Part shown: positions 54,582 through 59,796 of the stretch, in pieces | Numbering within the stretch: the first letter of the stretch is position 1 | Layout of the letters: each line of letters opens with the position of its first letter | Assembly (NCBI GenBank): GCA_021795715.1 | Contig: JAJYPD010000011.1 | Span: forward strand, 1 to 59,796 | Direction: 5' to 3' | Length of the DNA: 59,796 nt | Source of the DNA: Pseudomonadota bacterium | GTDB lineage: Bacteria > Pseudomonadota > Gammaproteobacteria > Acidiferrobacterales > Acidiferrobacteraceae | Notes under the pieces: model-generated | Told to the model about the DNA's origin: nothing | Seen by the model: the letters and a program-made list of their open reading frames with translations, nothing else | Databases searched by the model: none | Program-made: the position numbers and the translations under genes

Positions 54582-55889
54582 ATGAAAGCAGTGCGAAGGA
54601 AATGGTGGTTTGCCCTTGTGGGCCTTTTGTGGATGCCATCGGCATTTGCCGTGGTTACCATCAACATCCGGCATGCCTATGGCCAACAGTTTCCGATTGC
54701 GATCGTGCCCTTCAAGGGCGAGAGCGCCCTGCCCCCTGCCGACCGGCCGGGCGCGATTGTACGGCGGGATCTCGAGGGCAGCGGCTGGTTCCAGATCGTG
54801 CCGGTGAAGGATTATCTGGCGTTGCCTCACAGCGCGGCCCAGGTGGAGTTCAATGACTGGCGGCTCCTGAAGGTGACCGCGCTGGTCATCGGGCGCGTGC
54901 AGGCGATCGGCAATGGCGAATACAAGGTCGCCTTCCGCCTCTATGCGGTCGACAAAGGCGAGCAGCTGGCGGGCTTGCAGTATCAGGTGCAGGCCTCGCA
55001 GCTGCGCATGGTCGGGCATACCATCGCCAATGCCATTTTCAAGGCCCTGACCGGTGTGCGCGGAATTTTTACGACGCGCATCGCCTTCGTGACCATGTAT
55101 CCCCGGGGTCTGCCCGGTCACTACCTGTATGAACTGAAAATCGCCGATGCGGAAGGGCACGGTATGCACGTCATCCTGCGCTCGACGCACCCCATCATGG
55201 GGCCCAACTGGTCGCCACATGGCCGGCGTATTGCCTACGTGTCGTTCGAGACAGGGTGGCCGGCCATCTACGTGCAGGATGTGGCGACGGGTGCACGGCG
55301 GATGGTTGCGGCCTTCCATGGTCTCAACAGCGCCCCGGCGTTCGCCCCCGATGGAACGCACCTGGCGATGTGCCTGTCGAAGAGCGGTTACCCCGAAATC
55401 TATGTGATGAATCTCACCACCGGCCATCTGCGTCAGCTGACCTTTGGTCCGGACATCAACACGGAACCACACTGGTCACCCGGGGGGAATCACCTTGTCT
55501 TCACCTCGAACCGGAGCGGCCATCCGCAGATCTACGAAATGAATGCCCATGGCGGCGACAAGCGTCGTCTCACCTTCGATGGTCGTTACAACGCCGATGC
55601 ATCATTCTCTCCGGACGGCAAATGGCTGACTCTGGTAAGTCGTCAAAATGGGCAGTATCATGCTGCCTTGTTACAGTTGGCGGACTCAACCTTAGAGACC
55701 CTGACGCAGACCAGCCTTGACGAATCTCCAACATTTGCGCCTAATGGACAAGAAGTCCTCTACAGTACAGTGGAAGGGGGACATCGAGCGCTGGTTACGG
55801 TATCGGTTAACGGGCGGGGGCGTCGTGTTTTGGGGTTGCGAGGGGGGGATATCAGTGGTCCCGCTTGGTCGCCATTTCATCATCAATAA
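54582..55889 (+). CDS. tolB: Tol-Pal periplasmic beta-propeller TolB
   Basis: 435 residues with a signal peptide (LVGLLWMPSAFAVVT). An N-terminal TolB domain (PIAIVPFKGES, then IVRRDLEGSGWFQIV) is followed by six WD40-like repeats with the PNWSPHGRRIAYVS, PHWSPGGNHLVFTSNRSGHP and ASFSPDGKWLTLVS pattern. It binds Pal and the TolA C-terminus. It is 2 bp after tolA. Confidence 0.96.
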   Translation: MKAVRRKWWFALVGLLWMPSAFAVVTINIRHAYGQQFPIAIVPFKGESALPPADRPGAIVRRDLEGSGWFQIVPVKDYLALPHSAAQVEFNDWRLLKVTALVIGRVQAIGNGEYKVAFRLYAVDKGEQLAGLQYQVQASQLRMVGHTIANAIFKALTGVRGIFTTRIAFVTMYPRGLPGHYLYELKIADAEGHGMHVILRSTHPIMGPNWSPHGRRIAYVSFETGWPAIYVQDVATGARRMVAAFHGLNSAPAFAPDGTHLAMCLSKSGYPEIYVMNLTTGHLRQLTFGPDINTEPHWSPGGNHLVFTSNRSGHPQIYEMNAHGGDKRRLTFDGRYNADASFSPDGKWLTLVSRQNGQYHAALLQLADSTLETLTQTSLDESPTFAPNGQEVLYSTVEGGHRALVTVSVNGRGRRVLGLRGGDISGPAWSPFHHQ

Positions 55890-55920
55890 ATAGTTATTTA
55901 TTACAGGAAGGAGTGGTGTA

Positions 55921-56445
55921 ATGAAAATTCATAAGAGTACGGTGATCATTGGATGCTTGGCCGCGTTGGCGGGCTGCGCCAACCAGCAGACCAAGCCGAC
56001 GCAGACTCCGGCTTCGGCAACGGCGTCGAACAGCACCAACACCCAGGCGGCGGGCGCCGGTCAGGGTAGCAGCGCAAGCGGCCAGTCCATCGCCCTCAGC
56101 AGCTTCCCGCACCTGGTGCATTTCCGCACCAACAGCGCGGCCATCAATGCTGCGAACCGCAAGATCGTCAAGGAAAACGCGGCCTACATGCTGGCGAACC
56201 CGACCGTGCGTGTCCGGCTCGAGGGGAACACCGACGAGCGCGGTACGGCTCAGTACAACATGGCGCTGGGCCAGCGCCGTGCCGATGCGGTCAAGCATAT
56301 GATGGAAGTGTTCGGCGTGCCCGCGAGCCACATGGCGACCATCTCCTTTGGCAAGTCGCGTCCGATCGCCATGGGCCACAATCCGCAGGCCTGGGCCATC
56401 AACCGCCGCGTTCACTTCAACTACAAGTATTTCGCCAGCAAGTAA
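55921..56445 (+). CDS. pal: Peptidoglycan-associated lipoprotein Pal
   Basis: 174 residues. Lipobox LAGC (Cys19), a Thr/Ser/Ala linker, then the OmpA-like domain with VRLEGNTDERGTAQYNMALG and QRRADAVKHMMEVFGVP, ending HFNYKYFASK. It anchors the outer membrane to peptidoglycan. AAGGAG lies before the ATG. Confidence 0.97.
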   Translation: MKIHKSTVIIGCLAALAGCANQQTKPTQTPASATASNSTNTQAAGAGQGSSASGQSIALSSFPHLVHFRTNSAAINAANRKIVKENAAYMLANPTVRVRLEGNTDERGTAQYNMALGQRRADAVKHMMEVFGVPASHMATISFGKSRPIAMGHNPQAWAINRRVHFNYKYFASK

Positions 56446-56448
56446 GGG

Positions 56449-57426
56449 ATGGTGGCAGTGCTCGCGAATCGCGTGTTCCGAGTGGCGCTTCTGGCCGGGG
56501 TCTTTGTGACCCCGGCTTTTGCGCAGGATCATCCTGCACCCATCATCTCGTATCCGATCTCAGGAAACGGCGATGGGGTGGGTTCGAGCGCGGGACTTCT
56601 GGCCATCATGCAAACGCTGCACGCCATGCGCGCGCAGCTGCGCAGCCTGGAAAATCAGGCCGAGATTACGAATCACAAAATCGAATTGCTGCGTAAACAG
56701 CAGCAGGCGTTTTTGGCAGACATCGACCGGCAGTTGCGCCGGTTGAGGAACAAGCCGGGTGGGGAGACCCCATCGTCCGGATCCACCGTTACCCCTTCGA
56801 TGCCGGGTCCGGTGGAACCGGGACCGGGCGCGCCGCCGCCTGCGGCCGCCCCCGCGCCCCAGGCGAACACGCCCCCGGGGGGTACGAGTGCGCCCGCTTC
56901 CGCGCCGCCAGTCCGGCCGCCGGGAGCGGCCAATCGGGCTGACAGGCATTCCAACGTGACCATCGTACCGCCCGATACGGCGGATACCGGTCGGGCGGCC
57001 GGGCCGCCTCCCGTTGCGAGTGGCGCACAGACCGCCTATGCCCAGGCCTTCAATGCGTTGCGGGCGGGACAGTACAACCAGGCCGTGGCGGGTTTTCAGC
57101 ATTTTCTCGTGCGCTATCCGAGCGACAAACGGGATGCCGAGGCGCAGTATTGGATCGCCGAGACGCAGTACATGGAGCGCGATTATGCAGCGGCCCGGCT
57201 GTCGTTTCGCACGTTGGTCTATGCCTATCCACAGAGCCGGCGGGTACCCAATGCGCTGCTCAAGATCGGTTACATGGCCAAATGGCGAGGTCGTCCGGGC
57301 AAGGCCCGTGCCATCTGGGAGAGGCTGATGCAGAAGTATCCCATGAGTGCGGCGGCCCAGGTGGCGCGCAACGCACTGACCAAGCTGTCTACGGCGACGT
57401 CATCATCCGTGCCCGGCCAACCATGA
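56449..57426 (+). CDS. cpoB: Cell division coordinator CpoB (YbgF)
   Basis: 325 residues: signal peptide ending in AFAQD, a coiled coil (about 55-100, LRSLENQAEITNHKIELLRK), an unusually long Pro/Gly/Ala linker (about 105-185), then TPR repeats from AYAQAFNALRAGQYNQAVAG to the end. CpoB links Tol to peptidoglycan synthases at division. Confidence 0.92.
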   Translation: MVAVLANRVFRVALLAGVFVTPAFAQDHPAPIISYPISGNGDGVGSSAGLLAIMQTLHAMRAQLRSLENQAEITNHKIELLRKQQQAFLADIDRQLRRLRNKPGGETPSSGSTVTPSMPGPVEPGPGAPPPAAAPAPQANTPPGGTSAPASAPPVRPPGAANRADRHSNVTIVPPDTADTGRAAGPPPVASGAQTAYAQAFNALRAGQYNQAVAGFQHFLVRYPSDKRDAEAQYWIAETQYMERDYAAARLSFRTLVYAYPQSRRVPNALLKIGYMAKWRGRPGKARAIWERLMQKYPMSAAAQVARNALTKLSTATSSSVPGQP

Positions 57427-57456
57427 CAGTCTGGCCCCTGCCCGGTAAAATGGGGC

Positions 57457-58101
57457 ATGGGTCAGGACCTCCGCATCACGGAAATCTTTTATTCCCTCCA
57501 GGGTGAAACACGCAGCATGGGCTTGCCGACCGTGTTCGTGCGTCTCACCGGCTGTCCTTTGCGCTGCCGATATTGCGATACGGCCTACGCCTTCAGTGGA
57601 GGCACGCGCTGGAGCGAGGAAGCGATCTTGCAAGAAGTGGGCGCTTACTCAGCATCCTATGTGACAGTGACAGGGGGTGAACCGCTCGCGCAGCCGGCGG
57701 TGCTGTCCCTGATGTATGCGCTGTGTGAGCAGGGCTACACGGTATCCGTTGAGACCAGTGGCGCCTTGTCCATCGCCGGCATCGACTCGCGGGTCTCGGT
57801 GATCCTCGATATCAAGACGCCGGGATCGGGCGAAGAGGCCCGCAATGATTACGCGAATCTGACCCGCCTGAAACCCATCGACCAGGTAAAGTTCGTACTC
57901 ACAGACAGAAAGGACTATGAATGGAGCCGCACCTTCATCGCGGATCACGGACTGCACGAGCGGTGTGAAGTGTTGCTGTCGGCGGTAGCCGGTGTGTTAC
58001 CGCCCGCCGACCTCGCCGACTGGATCCTGGCCGACCGGTTGCCCGTGCGATTCCAGCTGCAATTGCACAAGGTGCTCTGGGGGGACGTGCGTGGACGCTA
58101 A
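57457..58101 (+). CDS. queE: 7-carboxy-7-deazaguanine synthase
   Basis: 214 residues. The radical-SAM cluster motif [14 protein letters not shown] follows [25 protein letters not shown] binds SAM. QueE rearranges carboxytetrahydropterin to 7-carboxy-7-deazaguanine in queuosine synthesis. It overlaps queC by 11 bp. Confidence 0.95.
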   Translation: MGQDLRITEIFYSLQGETRSMGLPTVFVRLTGCPLRCRYCDTAYAFSGGTRWSEEAILQEVGAYSASYVTVTGGEPLAQPAVLSLMYALCEQGYTVSVETSGALSIAGIDSRVSVILDIKTPGSGEEARNDYANLTRLKPIDQVKFVLTDRKDYEWSRTFIADHGLHERCEVLLSAVAGVLPPADLADWILADRLPVRFQLQLHKVLWGDVRGR

Positions 58102-58792
58102 GGGGCGCGCTATCGTGCTGCTGTCGGGCGGACTGGATTCGACCACCACGCTCGCGTGGGCTCATCGGGAAGGTTACAGCTGCTATGCGTTGTCCATCGA
58201 CTATGGTCAGCGCCACGCGGTGGAGTTGGCGGCGGCCCGGCGCGCGGCGGCCGCATGGAGTGCGGTCCGGCACCAGATCGTGCCGCTCGACATGCGCTGG
58301 GTCGGGGGGTCCGCGCTTACTGACAGCAGCATAGAGGTTCCTTCGCGTCCGTCTGACGGCATCCCGGTCACCTATGTGCCGGCGCGCAACACCATCTTTC
58401 TCGCGCTTGCCCTCGGTTGGGCGGAGGCGCTCGACGCCCACGACATCTTCATCGGCGCCAACGCCGTGGATTACTCCGGATACCCGGATTGCCGGCCGGG
58501 GTTTCTGGCGTCCTTCGAGGTGATGGCCAATCTGGCCACCAAGGCGGGCATCGAGGGGCGTCCGTTCCGCATACGGGCGCCGCTCATTGCCATGTCCAAA
58601 GCCGAGATCATCCGGACGGGGCTCCGTCTCGGGGTTGACTATGGGGGTACGATATCCTGTTATAGTCCCGATGCCGAAGGCCATCCGTGCGGTCGTTGCG
58701 ACTCCTGCCGGCTGCGGGCGAAGGGTTTCGCGGATGCGGGCGTGGCGGACCCCGCATTGGCGTTTGACAGCCGCAACCGCCGTAACAAATAA
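58091..58792 (+). CDS. queC: 7-cyano-7-deazaguanine synthase
   Basis: 233 residues from the GTG at 58091. The PP-loop [15 protein letters not shown] binds [18 protein letters not shown] and [18 protein letters not shown] are family blocks; the zinc site is formed by the Cys of ISCYSP and [10 protein letters not shown]. It turns 7-carboxy-deazaguanine into preQ0. Confidence 0.96.
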   Translation: MDAKGRAIVLLSGGLDSTTTLAWAHREGYSCYALSIDYGQRHAVELAAARRAAAAWSAVRHQIVPLDMRWVGGSALTDSSIEVPSRPSDGIPVTYVPARNTIFLALALGWAEALDAHDIFIGANAVDYSGYPDCRPGFLASFEVMANLATKAGIEGRPFRIRAPLIAMSKAEIIRTGLRLGVDYGGTISCYSPDAEGHPCGRCDSCRLRAKGFADAGVADPALAFDSRNRRNK

Positions 58793-58799
58793 TGCACCG

Positions 58800-58880
<81 letters not shown>

Positions 58881-58927
58881 TAAAATAAATACGTTATACG
58901 TTAGCATACCCTCACAAAAAGACGATT

Positions 58928-58950
58928 GGCTAGCAGATTGGCTAGCCTTT
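58928..58950 (+). terminator. Possible tRNA terminator hairpin
   Basis: GGCTAGC (58928-58934) pairs with GCTAGCC (58941-58947) around a six-base loop, followed by TTT. The unit GATTGGCTAGC occurs twice in a row here, so it might instead be an attachment-site duplication. Confidence 0.4.
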
Positions 58951-58986
58951 GACACAGCGCGTGCCGTGCTCGCCTCAACGTAAGTA

Positions 58987-59106
58987 TCACCGCTTCAGCC
59001 GCCGCCAGAGGGTCGGGCCACTCATGCCGACTGCCGCGGCAGCCTTATACAGGCTCTGTCCACGTTCCATCAGTTTTCTTGCCTTAGCGACAGCTCGGTC
59101 ATCATC
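58987..59106 (-). pseudogene. Resolvase/invertase C-terminal HTH fragment
   Basis: The minus strand reads DDRAVAKARKLMERGQSLYK and then AAAAVGMSGPTLWRRLKR before TGA, the helix-turn-helix that ends serine recombinases (pattern A..L...G.S..xAA..xGxS..TLxRxL). The catalytic domain is absent. It lies just after a tRNA gene, where mobile elements often insert. Confidence 0.55.
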
Positions 59107-59237
59107 ATGGCGCGGGCACCTACGGGATCGAGAATGAGAGCGGTTTGGGGAACAGCGCCCAAACCAACGGGCTCGACTCGGTGCAAACGTCCGCCGTGAT
59201 CAAAACCACGGAGATCAGTTTGCGGGGTCGGTTCTAA
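59088..59237 (+). pseudogene. Outer-membrane protein C-terminal fragment
   Basis: An open stretch after an in-frame TAG at 59085 reads GTYGIENESGLGNSAQTNGL and ends TTEISLRGRF and stop. The terminal strand ending in Phe is the usual outer-membrane beta-barrel signal. Nothing of the N-terminal part remains. Its own terminator follows at 59276. Confidence 0.4.
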
Positions 59238-59275
59238 AGACTACCCTCACCGCGGCTAGCAGTGGCCGCGTTTGG

Positions 59276-59296
59276 CCCCCAGGGATGGGGGTTTTT
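59276..59296 (+). terminator. Rho-independent terminator
   Basis: CCCCC (59276-59280) pairs with GGGGG (59287-59291) around AGGGAT, followed by five T. It closes the outer-membrane remnant on the plus strand; the minus-strand antitoxin gene stops inside it. Confidence 0.75.
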
Positions 59297-59582
59297 ATGC
59301 CGTCCGCCGAAAGGTTAGCTGGAGCCCTAAGGCATGGGCCACTTTCATTACTGTGGCGAGACTGGGATTACCATCGCCCGAAAGCGCCTTATAAAGGCCT
59401 TCGCGAGTGAGTCCGGTATCACGCGCCAGTTGACTCATGTTGCGAGCGCGGGCAATGGTTCCTAAGGCGTGGGCCATAAGAGCAGGATCGTTTTCCTCCG
59501 CACAGGCCTCCAGGTAGGCCATGATATCTTCGTCGGTCTTTAAGTAGTCTGCGGTATCGTAATGACTGAATTCTTTATCCAT
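59295..59582 (-). CDS. HigA-type antitoxin (addiction-module antidote)
   Basis: 95 residues from the ATG at 59582, seven bases after AAGGAG. The N-terminal part FSHYDTADYLKTDEDIMAYL and the HTH ARARNMSQLARDTGLTREGL followed by YKALSGDGNPSLATVMKVAH match the HTH antidote family paired with Gp49-like (RelE-superfamily) toxins. It should neutralise the toxin and repress the operon. The toxin frame upstream overlaps its start by 8 bp. Confidence 0.88.
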   Translation of the reverse strand: MDKEFSHYDTADYLKTDEDIMAYLEACAEENDPALMAHALGTIARARNMSQLARDTGLTREGLYKALSGDGNPSLATVMKVAHALGLQLTFRRTA

Positions 59583-59796
59583 GAGAACTCTCCTTCCAGC
59601 GAGCCGCGATCGTCTTGGCGTTGGTAATGTCCGTATCTTGTGTTGTCTTGTCGCCGCCGCAGAGCAAAATAATGACGGCTGTCCCCGATTGGTAAAAGTG
59701 CCTCTGTTGAATTCCGAGTGGGTACCGATCATGGATAAAATACCGCCAGAGCACCCAATGAGGAGTGGCGGTGATGGCGGAAACGAAGCTCTTTGA
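59575..59796 (-). pseudogene. Gp49/RelE-like toxin, C-terminal part (probably truncated)
   Basis: The minus strand ends HFYQSGTAVIILLCGGDKTT then QDTDITNAKTIAARWKESSHG and stop, the C-terminus of Gp49-like toxins (pattern LLCGGDKxTQxxDIxxAxxxA.W.). Upstream of HFYQSG the 30 or so residues up to the window end do not resemble the family, so the gene is probably cut. It continues beyond the window if not. Confidence 0.6.
59774..59796 (+). CDS. Possible start of a plus-strand gene (partial)
   Basis: ATG GCG GAA ACG AAG CTC TTT at the window edge follows a GAGGAG motif about nine bases upstream and could open a gene reading MAETKLF. Too little is visible to say more. Confidence 0.25.

Overview
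The window looks like the chromosome of a GC-rich gammaproteobacterium. It carries a gammaproteobacterial-type S10/spc/alpha ribosomal cluster, a tolQRAB-pal-cpoB operon preceded by ruvCAB and ybgC, a pilU gene and a uvrA/ssb region. A large block of sulfur-trafficking genes (paired YeeE/YedE-like proteins, TusA, three DsrE-family proteins, two rhodaneses, a c-type cytochrome) suggests a chemolithotrophic sulfur oxidiser, perhaps an Acidiferrobacter-like acidophile. The genus is an inference; no 16S gene is present.

Layout. 1-7.86 kb: rplX(end)-rplE-rpsN-rpsH-rplF-rplR-rpsE-rpmD-rplO-secY-rpmJ-rpsM-rpsK-rpsD-rpoA-rplQ, closed by a perfect 12-bp hairpin. 7.99-13.8 kb: a GT9 glycosyltransferase, a pirin and a five-PAS GGDEF-EAL protein. 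13.8-15.45 kb: a gene-poor stretch with a decayed transposase. 15.45-20.13 kb (minus): an 11-gene sulfur-relay operon that includes a 29-codon membrane peptide. 20.5-27.85 kb: an EamA permease, a tandem rhodanese with an intact active site, a porin, and a PhnD-like binding protein / histidine kinase / sigma54-activator trio. 27.85-29.6 kb: insertion-sequence debris (ISAzo13-like and a broken TnpB with its right end). 29.6-45.4 kb: ssb, a YajR-like MFS, uvrA, a SAM hydroxide adenosyltransferase, leuA with an attenuator-like leader, small membrane and lipoproteins, glycerate kinase, pilU, a CBS protein, fructosamine kinase, a GH15 glucoamylase and an HU-like protein. 45.6-58.8 kb: a dense housekeeping run fmdB-DUF502-aspS-nudB-hydrolase-yebC-ruvCAB-ybgC-tolQRAB-pal-cpoB-queE-queC. 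58.8 kb to the end: tRNA-Lys(UUU) followed by a small graveyard (resolvase HTH fragment, outer-membrane protein C-terminus, toxin remnant with an intact antitoxin).

The most interesting signal is a two-promoter sigma54 circuit. The minus-strand sulfur-relay operon and the plus-strand rhodanese gene each have a TGGCCC-N5-TTGC (-24/-12) promoter. Each also has a pair of 15-bp palindromes, TCACCA-N3-TGGTGA, spaced 21 bp apart, whose centres lie about 63 and 84 bp upstream of the -24 GG. The geometry is the same to within 1 bp at the two promoters. An NtrC-type activator with an intact GAFTGA motif lies about 5 kb away beside its kinase and a periplasmic PhnD-like protein. I infer one regulon: an external ligand sensed by the PhnD-like protein and kinase, relayed to the activator, which switches on the sulfur uptake and relay genes.
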